Source: Symbiotaphrina buchneri (taxonomy: Eukaryota > Ascomycota > Symbiotaphrinales > Symbiotaphrinaceae). Taken from it: a stretch of DNA of 64,000 nt. The DNA lies in NCBI GenBank assembly GCA_001599915.1, contig BCIG01000022.1:372001-436000 (forward strand). Direction: 5' to 3'. Under the pieces are notes generated by a model. It was given only the letters and a program-made list of their open reading frames with translations. It did not search any database and was not told where the DNA came from. The translations under genes and the position numbers were made by a program. Positions 44,870-57,122 of the stretch are shown here, piece after piece (the first letter of the stretch is position 1; every line of letters starts with the position of its first letter).

Positions 44870-47407
44870 ATGGCACCTACAGATTCTTCGAAGAAGCGCA
44901 AGGCGGTGACTAGAGATGTGGATCAGACTCAGGATGTTGCGTCTGGCGACGAACCAGATGAGGGAATCTTCGACAGGATACTGTCTCAGAGCGACGACGA
45001 ATCGGAGGATGAGGTGGATGAGAGTGAACTGGACGAAGAAGAAGAAGATGAAGAGGACGAATTCGACGAAGAAGATGGAGACGAGTCCGAACCGGAGTTG
45101 GAGAGTGACAAAGCCCCCTCCGAAGCTGAAGGCTCCGAACCCGCAGAAAATCGAAAAAGCGCGAAGACTTCTGCGCCCAAAAGGGCTGCAAAAGGGGATG
45201 TGGACGGTGGTCTCGTGCAAGTAAATGGAGATAGCGCCCTGGTAAATGGAGGCCAAGAAGATAGTCCTTCAGAGGACGCTGCTGCAGAGGGAGAGGAAGT
45301 TCCGTCCGACGACGAGTCGCGGCCCAATTATACCGTCACCACAGATGCCAATGGCAACCCACGCTACATCTACAAGGAGATTGACCCGGTCTACGACTCA
45401 GATGATTCTGACGCTCCTGAAACTGCAAATACCATTGGGAACATCCCATTGTCATTCTACGACTCATACCCGCACATTGGCTATGATATTAACGGCAGGA
45501 AAATCTTGCGCCCTGCAAAGGGCGAGGCGTTAGACGCATTGTTGGATCAGATAGAGCTACCCAAGGGCTGGACAGGCTTGACCGATCCTGCGACAGGGAA
45601 GCCACTGCAACTGAGTCAGGAGGAGCTGGAGGTCTTGAAGAGGATACAGATGAATGAGGTGCCTGAGGAGGGCTATAATCCATATGAGGTATGATCCTTG
45701 GGCTTTAAACATTGCAGTCTACTGACTGATGTCCTCAGCCCACGATCGAGTATTTCACGAGCATCACGGAACAAATGCCACTAAGCTCAGCACCGGAACC
45801 AAAGAGACGGTTCATACCGTCAAAACATGAAGCGAAACGAGTAAGTTCGAAACGCTGACCAATGAGGAACGTCGACTGACTTCGAGCTCTAGGTTATGAA
45901 AATCGTGAAAGCCATTCGAGAAGGCCGGATCCTACCCTACAAGCCTCCAACGGAGGAGGAGGAAGAACAGCCATTCAACTACGATATATGGGCCAATGAA
46001 GCCCCTCGACCAGACCACCCCATGAACATTCCCGCGCCTAAGCTACCACCTCCTGGATACGAGGAAAGTTATCATCCACCACCCGAATACCTTCCCAGCA
46101 AGGAAGAGAAGAAAGCTTGGGAACAAGCAGACGAAGAGGACAAGGAGAAAGAATTCCTTCCAAGGGACCATGATGCCTTACGGAAGGTACCAGGTTACGA
46201 TCGATTTGTCAAGGAGAAGTTCGAGCGATGTTTGGATCTGTACCTCGCCCCTAGGGTACGGAGAAGCAAACTCAATATCGATCCCGAGTCATTACTCCCG
46301 AAGTTGCCAAGTCCTGAAGAGCTCAGACCTTTCCCTACGACTTGCGCTACAATCTTCCGTGGCCATCAAGGCCGCGTGCGAAGTTTGGCCATCGATCCGT
46401 CCGGACTATGGCTGGCAAGCGGAGGTGACGATGGCAGCGTGAGGGTATGGGAGTTGCTGACAGGTCGCGAGGTGTGGAAAGTGCAGCTGGTCAATGATGA
46501 AGCAGTCAATGTTGTACGCTGGCGCCCAGGCAAGGATGCCTTCGTGCTCTGCGCTGCAGCAGCAGAGTCGTTCTATCTCATGATCCCGCCTCTCGTCGAT
46601 CCTGAATTGGAATCACACAGCCGGGAAATCCTCGACGCCGGCTGGGGTTATGCTTCCACCGCATCTCAAAATACGTCCGCACCGAAGAAAGATCCACCAG
46701 CCATGTGGTCACGGCCCGGCATGCGTCTAGAGGAACAGAACGTACTCGTCAAAGCGACACTTCGTTCCACCATCAAAGTCATCTCCTGGCACCGACGAGG
46801 CGACTACTTCGCGACCGTCTCGCCAGCGGGGCAAACCTCCGCCATCGCGATCCACACGCTCTCAAAGCACCTCACGCAGCTCCCCTTCCGACGTCTCAAA
46901 GGCCTGCCACAAACCGCACAATTCCACCCGAGCAAACCCATCTTCTTCGTCGCCACGCAGCGCACAATCCGCTCCTACGACCTCGCAGCACAATCACTGC
47001 TCAAGATCCTCCAGCCCGGCGCGCGCTGGATCTCCTCCCTAGACGTGCACCCCGGCGGCGACAACCTGATCGTCGGCACGTACGACCGGCGCCTCCTATG
47101 GCACGACCTGGATCTCAGCAACAAGCCGTACAAGACCCTGCGCTACCACGCCAAAGCTATCCGCGCCGTCCGGTTCCATCACGGCGCATACCCGCTCTTC
47201 GCGGACGCGAGTGATGATGGAAGTCTGCAGGTCTTCCATGGGAAGGTCGTTGGTGATGCGCTGGAGAATGCGACGATTGTGCCGCTTAAGGTCCTGAGGG
47301 GCCATGAGGTCCGAAGTGGGCTGGGTGTCTTGGATCTGGAGTGGCATCCTAGAGAGCCCTGGCTGGTTAGTGCCGCGGCGGATGGGACGTGTAGGCTTTG
47401 GATGTAG
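44870..47407 (+). CDS. ERB1: Ribosome biogenesis protein Erb1 (BOP1)
   Basis: Scaffold of the Nop7-Erb1-Ytm1 (PeBoW) complex required for 27S pre-rRNA processing and 60S assembly. Exons 44870..45688, 45739..45840 and 45893..47407 give 811 aa. Residues 1-150 are acidic and disordered with long Glu/Asp runs. The BOP1NT domain follows ([50 protein letters not shown]). The C-terminal half is a seven-bladed WD40 propeller, starting at [19 protein letters not shown] and ending with [13 protein letters not shown]. The start [11 protein letters not shown] is in the correct frame immediately before the acidic region. Family length in fungi is about 750-820 aa, so it is complete. Confidence 0.96.
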
Positions 47408-47868
47408 ATTAGTTTTTCTCTAAGGATGGCGCTCGAGTACTGACTGGGCTTGTTATGGTATGGGTATGAGATATGCTCTTGTAAAGGGCTTATGCAGCAT
47501 TATATGAGCGTCGTCAAGTCGACATTGGCCGTTGTGAATGCAATGTATAGATACATTCAGAATCCCGGATCATTCAATACCCTTCCCAACGCCTCCTCCA
47601 ATATGTCCAATGTATATACAGAAGTAATATGCCCATTCCAACCTCGTGAAATGATAGAGCAGGCATCGGCTGCCTGACGCTCTGGGACAGAAGACACTTG
47701 CGGCTGTAAAATGAGATGCTTCCAGACGCAAGCCCCGCTCTTCAGAGTCTCCATATGTAGAAGCCCTTAGGTCATTGAGAGTGAAGACTGTCAGCGCGCC
47801 CCTACTGGTCATCTCTGGCGATGTCGAGACGGTATAAGGTTTAAATACGCTGAGGTGCACCTGCGAGC
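47408..47868. other. Convergent 3' region between ERB1 and patatin-like gene
   Basis: About 460 bases, AT-rich near 47470-47600, with no supported gene. Confidence 0.4.
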
Positions 47869-50013
47869 TCAATGCTTCAACAGATCAGGTCCCGCACTCG
47901 CGGCGCGCATTCTGCGTCTCCTGACCTCATCGCCCTCCTCAGCCTTGCCGCTCGCGCTACCGTTCGCCGTCCCGTTAGCTGCCACCCCGTCTCCGCCCGC
48001 ACCCAGTGCATCCAGAGGCTTCCGTCTGCGGACGACCTGGTACCCGCGATCGAGCTCGACCTCGACCGCACAACGCACCCTCAGCGCCGTCACGGCGGGC
48101 CAGACGCTTCGTTCGCCACGCAGGATCCAGCCGCGCAGATTCTCCTTAGTCGGGCGCTCGAGCAGCCGGAATAAGTCCGAGGCGGTCAGCTCCGGGACGA
48201 GCGTGAGGGATGCGCCGGGGATGGTTTCGTCGAGGAGGAGACGCCGCAGTGGTGCGGGCAGCAAGCCTAAAGTGTCGAGCTGGTGCAGGCGGTGCGTGGT
48301 TTCGAGCGTCAGGAGCCGGAGCAGTGGGAGCGTGATGCTGAACCGGCTCCCTAGATGGCGGGGTGTGGGAGACGGGTGGTGTAGATCGCTCCGGAGGAAG
48401 GGTGCGATGTATGGGCGCGCTTGTGAGACGATGAAGTGGTTCACGTTGAAGAGTTCGGCGACACGTGCCAAGGGGCTCTCCCGCTCGGACGTGTATGAAG
48501 TTTGATGGGCAGGGCGGAAGGTGGTTTCTTGAGCGGGGGCCCAGGGCACAATGATGCCGGATTCTGTACGAGCGAGAAGCGTCACCGGATGGTATAGGGT
48601 TGATGATGCAGATGCGTTAGAGGCGAGTGCAGCAGACCAAATTAGCACGTTTGGTGCTGTTAGATAGTTAAGGAGAGTGGGGACGGCAGACGAGGGATTC
48701 TGTGGGGACACGGTGATGTTCAGCACCCGCTTGGTGCGTTTGAATGCATCCTCGAAGGTGAGGTCGCCGACATTGGCGCGCACGCAAGCTTCCAAGACAG
48801 AAAAGTCCATGAAATAACCGGACTGTAAGAAACGGGATATGCGCCGCGAAAGGGTCCTTGCCAGGGTTATTGGAGTGGAGAGAATAGAGAATGAGTCGGA
48901 TTCTTTGTAATCTGGCTCAAAAGCCGATAGGTCGATGGCATCACCGGAGAGGAAGTCCAGTAGCTCATCCTCCGTATGTATCCCTACGAGCGCAGCGATC
49001 AGGGCGCCTGTTGCTGTCCCTGTTATGATCCGTGGCAGGAGGCCTCGAAGATGGAGCGCTTTCACCACGCCCAAATGGCACAGGCCAAAGATGGAACCGC
49101 CTTGTAGAACCAATGTCGACCTTCCGAAAGCCTGCCGCGTATCATGAAGGACATCAAGCTTGGCCTGACTGCTAAGGCCATATCCGTAGGTGTCCACCGT
49201 CTGTAGCGAGGTGACATATTCCACGGCCAAAGCAACTTGCGTGATATAATCCTCTATGAGCAGCTTAGTCCCAGCATATGCTTTGTTATATAGCCTTGGT
49301 GCTGTTATATTTCCAAGATTGCGGACTAGGCCGGAACGTAGGAGGTTCATCAGGGTAACAATATCATCGTCCTCTCGCGCTTCGATGATCGCCTGGAGAC
49401 GCTCGTATATTAAACGGTAGTCGTAGAACTTGCTGGTGGCATTCTGACGCCTGAACCATTGTATCAGCCATGATGGTTTGAAATATTCGATCGGGAGTTC
49501 ATACCATATATCAGTAGCCAGTAGTTCGTCCAATTGAAAGGCAGTCTCTTCCCATTCCTCGAAGGTTGTCGCATGGGCGAGCTTGTCCATAAGAGCTTCC
49601 TTCGGTGGTAATCGGGTCCATCTTGAAAAGAGTTTCTAGAAGTAAGTTAGAGGCAGTGCCACGCATCCGGTCGGCATTGGACTTACATCTTTCCAGAAGA
49701 ACAGGACGTCGACAAACATGTGGTAGGTCATGGCCAGCATAACCAACGGGCTGAAATTGAGGCCCGCGCTTTTCTGGGCTTCGGTCATAAAGAGTCTGTC
49801 GCAGCTTAAGCCTCTGTTTGAAGAGCTCCGTAAGAGGGCGGAACGCATGAACATGAGGATTGAAAGATAATAGGATGCCAGACGCGGTGCAAGAGATGCA
49901 AGAGAGGAGTGGTCGAGGTCAAGTCGTGGTGGCGTGTCGAGTAACTTCATCCATGTCTCCCTTTCACATGCCGTCGCGGAGCTTGCGCTAGCAGAATCCG
50001 GGGTAGGTGGCAT
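47869..50013 (-). CDS. Patatin-fold lipase homologue lacking nucleophile Ser
   Basis: Related to the fungal Tgl3/Tgl4/Tgl5 triacylglycerol lipases of lipid droplets. Exons 49687..50013 and 47869..49635 give 697 aa. The N-terminal DUF3336-like part includes LVMLAMTYHMFVDVLFFWKD and the WxxxAxxLDxL pattern (EWEETAFQLDELL). The patatin domain begins at LVLQGGSIFGLCHLGVVKAL, the oxyanion loop. The nucleophile elbow should be G-x-S-x-G, but the sequence at 49006..49020 reads G-T-A-T-G: the Ser position is Ala. The usual D-G-S motif before the conserved FNVNHFIVSQ is also not visible; the region reads SYTSERESPLARVAEL. The fold therefore seems kept without the catalytic dyad, suggesting a structural or regulatory paralogue. 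Divergent from the nucleoside hydrolase gene. Confidence 0.9.
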
Positions 50014-50423
50014 TGCATGCCTTCGTCAAGCCGGGTCCAACCAACGGCCCTTGACCAGGGAATGGCGGAATGCACGAATCACGGTTGATATATCAGTATT
50101 CTACACGGTAATAATTTCATATTTGCAGTTTCAATACCGACGTCGTTGCTCTCTCTATCGATCCCTTCACCTCTAATAGCAGTTGAAGAATACTGTACGC
50201 GCAAGTCGCGGAAGGATCGCCGGCGGTGAAGCGGCGCGAGCTTGGGCCTCCTCATCTGCCGTGGTGCCCCACCACCCACCCGAGCTACCCTCGAGCTACC
50301 GTAATCCGTACCTCACCTAACAACCTTCCTATACCAGTCATACTGAGCCGCCCTTCCAATTTCCTACAATAATAACCTCTCGTTCTCTGATCAACTGTTC
50401 GAATTCAGCCATTTCTAGCGACT
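50014..50423. other. Divergent promoter region
   Basis: About 410 bases between the patatin-like and nucleoside hydrolase genes, expected to hold both promoters. An almost repeated CCCGAGCTACC / TCGAGCTACC occurs near 50280-50300. Nothing else stands out. Confidence 0.4.
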
Positions 50424-52000
50424 ATGGCGCCTCTGAACCGCATTATAATTGATACTGTATGCACCTTTGCAGCTCACTAGTTCTCCGCCCAATGCTGACC
50501 ATGTAACACAGGATCCTGGGTATGCTCCCGATTCGGAACGGGTCATCTTTCAAAGCTCGGCTGACACTGGCCTACAATTCTAGCGTTGATGATGTCCTGG
50601 CAATTCTGCTCGCTCTTTCTGCCAAGCCAGAGGAGCTGGAGGTCCTGCTCTTGTCAATAACTTTCGGCAATGTGGACGTCCAGAAGTAGGTTGCCCGCGG
50701 CAGTTGGTCCTTGAGCAATGCTAATGTGCTCCTAGCTGTCTCCGCAATGTGGTCACTATGTTCCATTTGATCGAGAGGGAGATAGAATGGCGGAAAAAGC
50801 AAGGTCTTCCGGAAGGCTTTGGCAGCTTAAAGGCTTTCAAGCCTGTCGTAGCGGTTGGAGCCGAGGAGCCACTGGAAGACCAGAGGATGATGGCGGACTA
50901 CTTCCGTGAGTCCCTTGCACATCATAAGTTCCAAGGAATAGGCGCTGATGAGGAATACCACAGACGGCGCGGATGGTCTTGGTGGCATACATTCCAGTGT
51001 ACGGATTTCCCCTGTCTTTTGCACTTAATAATTCGCACGGACACACTCTCACAATTCGCAGCACCCGCATCTGACCCCGGCGGAGACGTGGAAAGCTCTC
51101 TTCGGCCCTGATCCGCCACCGCCAGGCGAAACCTCAACCTTCGTAGCTTCCCAGAAGGCTGCGCATGATGAGATCCTATCAACACTGGCGTCCAACCCTC
51201 CCGATACAATCACCATTGTAGCCATCGGACCTCTGACCAACCTCGCCCTGGCTGCCTCCAAGGACCCGGTCACGTTCTTACGTGTCAAAGAAGTCGTCGT
51301 CATGGGCGGTGCCATCGACGTCGAGGGCAACATCACCCCCGTCGCCGAATTCAACACCTACGCGGATTCCATCGCCTCTGCACGCATCTTCTCGCTCACA
51401 TCTCCCAACCCGGCTTCAACCATGCCACCAACACCCCCCGGGCCCGAGGGTTCCCAGCACCTCCCACCATACCCCAAAGACCTGCCCTCGCGGCTAAAAC
51501 TGACCCTCTTCCCGCTGGACATCACCACGCCACACCTCCTCCTACGCGGGGCCTTCAACGCCAAAGTCAAACCACTCCTCAAATCGGGCTCACCCCTCGC
51601 CGAATGGGCCTCCGCCTTCCTCAACTCGACGTTCGCGAAGCACGAGTCGCTGCACCCCGGCGCATCCGGCGACGCCGTCGGGCTGGAGATGCACGACCCG
51701 CTGACGGTGTGGTACGTGCTGACGCAGAAGAGCCCCGCGTGGACCATGAACCCGCGTGGCGACGAGGACGTCCGCGTCGAGACCTCCGGCCAGTGGACTC
51801 GCGGCATGTGCGTCGTCGACCGCCGCAATCGCCGCAAGATGGACCGCCCGCCCGCTGTTGAGATGGAGGGCCCGGATGAGATCCCTGGTGATACGGGCGG
51901 CTGGCTGCAGACTGCTAGGGGAAATCGCATTCGTAGGTGTGTCGCGACCCCTGGAGAGGATAAGTTTGGCGATTACCTGCTCTACCGGCTTTTTGGGTAG
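50424..52000 (+). CDS. Nucleoside hydrolase (inosine-uridine type) with microexon
   Basis: Hydrolyses the N-glycosidic bond of ribonucleosides for base salvage; Ca2+-dependent. Six exons (50424..50456, 50512..50519, 50584..50685, 50736..50905, 50964..50998, 51062..52000) join in phase to 428 aa. Exon 2 is only 8 nt and encodes D-P-G of the DTDPGVDD calcium-binding signature; all flanking splice sites fit (GTATGC donors, CACAG and TCTAG acceptors). A second family block is [14 protein letters not shown], and [14 protein letters not shown] plus [13 protein letters not shown] mark the core. The second half has an insertion rich in Pro (about 51405..51500) and an extended C-terminus, making it longer than bacterial enzymes of about 310-330 aa. 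No signal peptide is present. Confidence 0.93.
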
Positions 52001-52682
52001 GGTGGCTGAGCGGACGATGATGTGAAAGAGGCCTGCTGGATGGGCTTGGCTCCTTGGCTTCATGGTTGGTGTATGGGCAGTATCACATAAAGTAGTTTCA
52101 AGGCATTAATCTCAAATCCACTAGAGAGTGGTTCGTAGTTCATTGTAGACTGTCTGTGCTACATGCTCTCTGTCTGGAAACGCAGTCAACCCATGCCGGT
52201 TCTCAATCAATCAAGAGCAATTGAGACAATCTCTCTTCGCAAGCATGTTCGCAGATGGTCACAAGAATGCGAGAAGACATAACGCATCTAGCGGACACAT
52301 ATGCGTCAAGGCAACAACCGCAAATCAGATCACTTCATGCCGGCTGGTGAGAATCACCTTGCTCTCTCTCTGCCATCCACCCTGCACGCCCAGAGATGCA
52401 AATTGATGGGTCACATATCAGATTTCAGAATGCAAATCAATCTCACGGGCCACTGTGGAAACAACACAATCAGGATGCAGAAAAAGAATCAACGCCGAAC
52501 TTGCATGCATGGGAATCAAGATGAGTGAATGAAACTGCTGCAGATCTTTCCTTGTCATTGAATCTTTCCCATTCCCAGAGCCATGCAATGCCATGTCACG
52601 CCCAACCCAATCAACCGTGCTTTCTTGTTGTCTGTTTCATCTGTTCGTTCGTGAAAGTCGTAAGATGCGCGGACCACCTGCT
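52001..52682. other. Convergent 3' region between nucleoside hydrolase and MOB2 genes
   Basis: About 680 bases. Short ORFs without features; both 3' UTRs are expected here. Confidence 0.4.
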
Positions 52683-54608
52683 TTAGGCAGACGAGCCAGC
52701 GGCGTTGGAAGACGCAGAAGTGGCAGGTGAAAAGGAGCCAGAGCCCGAGCCACCACGAGAGTTGGCGATGGAACCAGTCCCGGATTGTTTGTTCTCCGCG
52801 TTGTCATCCTTGTCTTTGGGAGCAAGCTTGACAGAGGCAGGCTTGTAGCCGGCGAAAGGTTCTGCCCACGCCAATCCGAGAGGTTCATCTGCGAGCACAC
52901 CTTGTGCCATCCAGACATCGATAAGACCCTTCATATCAATGAGATCGGCTTCATCAAGGAGAGCGAAGTGCTAAGGAATGGATCAATCAAGGTACGCAAT
53001 CCCAGGGATGTTGACTACATAAGACTTACACGGCCAACAGTAACAAAGTGCAAGAAAGAGGTGTTGAGGACTTCGGTCTTGTTGACATGCCAAAATGGCT
53101 CGACCCAATGACCCCAGTACAAGTGAGCATAGACGCGCATCATCTGTTTGTACATCGCCTTGCACTCATCGTAGTGGTTCTCCGGGAAGCCAGTCGACTT
53201 TCCGACCCAATCATGACCAATCAGATCTGACATTGGGTAGCTGAGATTGGTGGGCCCAGCGGCGATGGGAGTCGATGTGCCACTGCCGCCAGAGGCATAA
53301 GTAGCATCACCACCTTGAGGAGGATCCGTCGGAAATTGTTTCTCATCGATGACCTTCTTGCCGATCCAGTTCAGCACCATCGAAATGTATTGTGAAGCAG
53401 GAATGGAAACAGCCTTTCCCTCCTTGGTCTGCCACGGGTAGGTATGACTAAGACGTATAAGCAAACCGGAGTAAACAAAGATAGCTTATACTACTCACAG
53501 CCCGCAAAACATGGTGGGACATTTCGTGTGGTTGCACAGGTGAGCATTCCTGTCGGAGGGAGGCATTACGACATCCTTAAGTCTGGAGAGTAGTTGGTAT
53601 TGTGAAACGACTAGGGAGAAAGGTCAGTATGGCGTGTAACGCTTGCAAGACAAGACCACCATAATTCTCAGTGAGCCTCCATGTACCACCAAAGGCCAAC
53701 CACCCAAGGCAGACATGGTAGGGGCTGACCTATAGAAGCAGTTGGAAGCGACTACTGACCTTGATGTGCAATCCATTCTCCCATCTCGACATGAATAGGT
53801 TGAACGGCTATTGTTTTGAAGCTGCCCTTGACGGTCAAGCCAGAATAGGCTGGACGGAAGAAAAGAGGTATCTCTCCAGGTGCGAGTGAATGCGTCAAGA
53901 TCCCACGCGTATTGTCGTCTCCAAATTCAGAGGAGAAAGACATGGGTTGGTTTATTGAAGCGGCCACAGTTGACTCGGAGGATCCCACAGCAGTGGAATA
54001 ACCTCCTCCTGGTCCTCCCCCCACTGCTCCAATTCCTCCCGAGGGCGAATTCGGAAGCTGTGTGTTGTTCGGTTTCTTCTTGTCGTCTCCTTTGTTGGAG
54101 CTTGCTGCGAACTTGCGACTAGTTTTCAAAAGTGACAAGTTAGCTCACTGGACAATGCTGTAGTACAACCGCTCAGGATCGTCACTATCAATCTCAAGAT
54201 AACGTGCATAGAATGAACGAACAACGAAAGTGCTTCTTTAGTCTCCAGAAAGCCTCCTTAAGCTTAGCTGTGAGCTTATGGACGGAAGGCTTCTCAATCT
54301 TTTCAAGAAAGGCTATTTCCCACTCGTCGATGTAAACAGATCTCCAGGATTCTTCACCTGACAGAAGACCGATATTCTCTTGGTGTTCCGCCGGGTGACC
54401 GGAAATCCGGATCATATCTCGGTATCCTGGTGTCAGGAAGCGTGGTGTAGAGGGGAAGTAGAAGCACAAGGTAGACAGCATGAGAGGTATACAGAGCGCA
54501 GCGCATGATCCAAACCGCAGGAGAAACCGGCCAATGACGCGCTCTCGAGCCATTGAAGCTAACAAGTGAAGGAGAGCATGCCCACCTTAGGTTCGTAAAC
54601 AACGACAT
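52683..54608 (-). CDS. MOB2: MOB2-type NDR kinase coactivator
   Basis: Mob proteins bind and activate NDR/LATS kinases; MOB2 partners the Cbk1/COT-1 kinase in polar growth. Exons 54586..54608, 53760..54118, 53499..53610, 53030..53447 and 52683..52970 give 399 aa. The start MSLFTNL joins SRKFAASSNKGDDKK across a 467-nt first intron. The Mob fold runs from VKGSFKTIAVQP to HFVTVGRHFALLDEAD. Its zinc ligands are visible: C-x4-C in LCNHTKCPTM and the His pair in VYAHLYWGHW. SIPASQYISMVLNWI resembles yeast Mob2 rather than Mob1 or phocein. Extra segments are a Gly/Ser-rich N-terminus, an insertion around ATYASGGSGTS, and a disordered C-terminal tail. Fungi have more than one MOB2-like paralogue, so the precise letter is not fixed. 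Confidence 0.9.
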
Positions 54609-55444
54609 CGTGAGTTCGTGAGTTTGAGACGACAGACACTGTAGAACAAGGTGTTTCAGGAGCTCGTCGGGTCAGAAGCTGAGCTATCTCGTCTTCCTCA
54701 CCTCGTGTTGAAGAGTCGGTACGTGTCTGAAATCCCCGCGTGTTGACTCAAAGGCACGAAGTGGTGACAAGCAAGCAAAGCAAGAGAGCTTCAAGACAAC
54801 GAGAGAGGATCTTCTAGAGAGTGTCAAGGTAGGTCCGAATACTGTCTGACGAGTCCCTGGACGTTATTGAAGGCGGCGCTAATAATGTCACGCTAGTACT
54901 ACGGCTAACCGGATTGCGTATAGCCGAGATGTCGGCCTCCGGAGGTTAGTTTTCCCATCGTACCAAACTTTCACTTAGTGTGCGGCTCTGCAAGCAATGC
55001 GACTTGGCAGCCAATGATGGTCCTCACCAGTCGCGGGATTCTGGAGAAGGAAACATAAGTGTTGACCACCACTCGTTCACAGGGTCTCCCCCACGCTCAC
55101 CACAGTCCCCGACTCTCTGGCACTGTCCAAGGTCTCTCAGAGATCCCACAGTCTCGAACCCACGGAAAACAACATTCCGAGAGAATCTTCAGGCTTTACA
55201 AGCAAAGCGCAGTCTTCGCGCTGCTGCTACAGAGCGTGACCCAAGCTCGACTACAACCGAACCTTGTATGTTGCCTTCGCTCCTCCCACTCACCCTCACT
55301 TACATCGGACCTCTACACCCGCAACCATCTTTTACCCTTCCATCTCCCCTTGATGAGGACAGATCTACCTCACAATACAACTATACTTACCCTACAATCG
55401 ACCGAACTCTAAACTGTGTGTGCCCAGATTCGCAGACCTTCGCG
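54609..55444. promoter_or_regulatory. Divergent region between MOB2 and LEO1
   Basis: About 840 bases shared by two divergent genes. A small ATG context (54929, MSASG, then a GTTAGT donor-like site) could be the first exon of an alternative LEO1 transcript but does not join in an obvious way. CT-rich sequence near 55260-55360 may be LEO1 leader. Confidence 0.35.
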
Positions 55445-57122
55445 ATGTCCAGCGAATCTCCACCTCCCACGCTTGAGCCTAAGGGCGAGGAAGCGGGACA
55501 TGTTGCTGCTGAGCACAATGAGTCTCGCAATGGTACGTGGTGTGCCCACCTTCACCCAGACGTTCATTGTAATAACAGCATGCACGAACAGAGAGCAACG
55601 CGGGTACGCCAATTACAAGTGACAAGGATCTCTTCGGAGAAGACGAGGAAGAGAACTTGGAAGACAGGTGCGTGTCCTCGATTACCTATCAGCCATTTTT
55701 GGCGGCGAAGTTGACAATCTCAAAGTGACAATGTTGAGAGCACCGGCAAACAAGATCGCAAGTTATCCGACGAAGAGCTCGACTCCGTAGACGATGAAGG
55801 ACACCGTGACCGGGCCACGCGGGATGAGTCTCTTGGGGGTGACAGTGGGGTTGGGCGCGTGGAAGCCAATATCATGGATATGTCTCTTGGTAGACATGCG
55901 CTCCCCCTCAGCAGTGATGGCGAGGTAAGTCACTTCTTCTCATCCTATTCATGCAGCCATGTCTTATCGTCCGATTCAGATCGCTCTATTGAGGCTGCCT
56001 AGCCACATTGGTATTGAGCCCCGAGTGTTCAGCAGCACAACTTTCCAATACCCAACCACGGATCATCATTCTCGCGGCCCGCCCTCTAGCACATTCTCAA
56101 TGCATGACACCGCGATGAATACAATCCGCTGGAGACGCGACCCGAGGGACCCTACCCGCATCCAGAGCAATTCGCGCGTGCTAGTATGGTCTGATGGGAC
56201 AAGGACAGTGCAGGTTGCTTCGAATGCAACTGAACAATATGAGATGCCTGCCAGGCGCCTTGCACCACCCAGTGCGCCTTCTCGCCTACCTCGTTACGAT
56301 GGCACAAACCCTGAGCGCTCTTTCGCGGACGCGTATGATCCTAAAGACGACTCTCACAAATACCTGGCAAGTCCTCATGAAGCCAGTTCGGCACTTCGCA
56401 TGACCAACCACATCACCACGTCTATGAACATCTTGCCATCAGGAGGCGCGTCCGACGAAGCGCTTATCCGTCTGCAGGAGTCTCTTGCTGCTGCCGTGCG
56501 TAGCAACAAAGGCAGTGGTGAGGGCGTTGGCCTGATCAGCATCCAGGAGGATCCCGAGATGGCCAAGAAGAAGGCTGAGTTGGCGGAACGCGAGAAGCTG
56601 AAGGCTCAACGCCGTCTCGAGCAACAGAAAGCTCGCGAGCATGCCAGACAGAACCGCGCTTTTGGTTATGCTCGTGGACCTGCGGGTTTGACCATTGGTG
56701 GCCTCGAGGATGATGAGGTGGGAGCGGCGCCTCGCCGTCGTGCAGCTGGCGGTACTAAGCCCGGCTCCCGTGCGACCGCACGCCGTCGCGGCACAGCGCT
56801 TGACGAAGAGGAGGAACGCGAGTACCGCCGCCAATCAAAGGAAGATGAATACGACGAGAACGATGACTTTGTGGCACCTAGCGACGAGGAGATCGAGGAG
56901 GGGACCCCCAGTGAAGAAGAGGAAGAGTTGGAAGACCCCGATGCAGACGCTGAGGGCGAGAACAATGATATGCCTGGTCCTGTGGAAGCCAATGGCCCAA
57001 CTGATCCTGATGCTTCCGATAGCACCATCCCCAAGCCCTCCCCCATGGTTGACTCTAATCCTTCTGCGCGTAGTCGCGACAAGCGCCGCCGCATCATTGA
57101 AGAAGATGAAGATGAGGAATAG
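55445..57122 (+). CDS. LEO1: Paf1 complex subunit Leo1
   Basis: Member of the RNA polymerase II-associated Paf1 complex, which acts in elongation and histone modification. Exons 55445..55532, 55592..55667, 55726..55924 and 55980..57122 give 501 aa. The N-terminus is acidic and contains DLFGEDEEE. The LEO1 domain follows: ALLRLPSHIGIEPRVFSST, NTIRWRRDPRDP and SNSRVLVWSDGTRTVQV are typical. A basic coiled segment (EDPEMAKKKAELAEREKL onward) and a highly acidic C-terminus ending RRRIIEEDEDEE complete it. All donor and acceptor phases agree. Note that a longer open frame exists upstream of exon 4, but it lacks the Leo1 N-terminus. Confidence 0.94.

Noticed and set aside
55959-57122. LEO1 as a single ORF starting MSYRPIQIALL
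   Set aside because: The first codons are intron sequence; splicing from GAG at 55924 to 55980 supplies the acidic Leo1 N-terminus.
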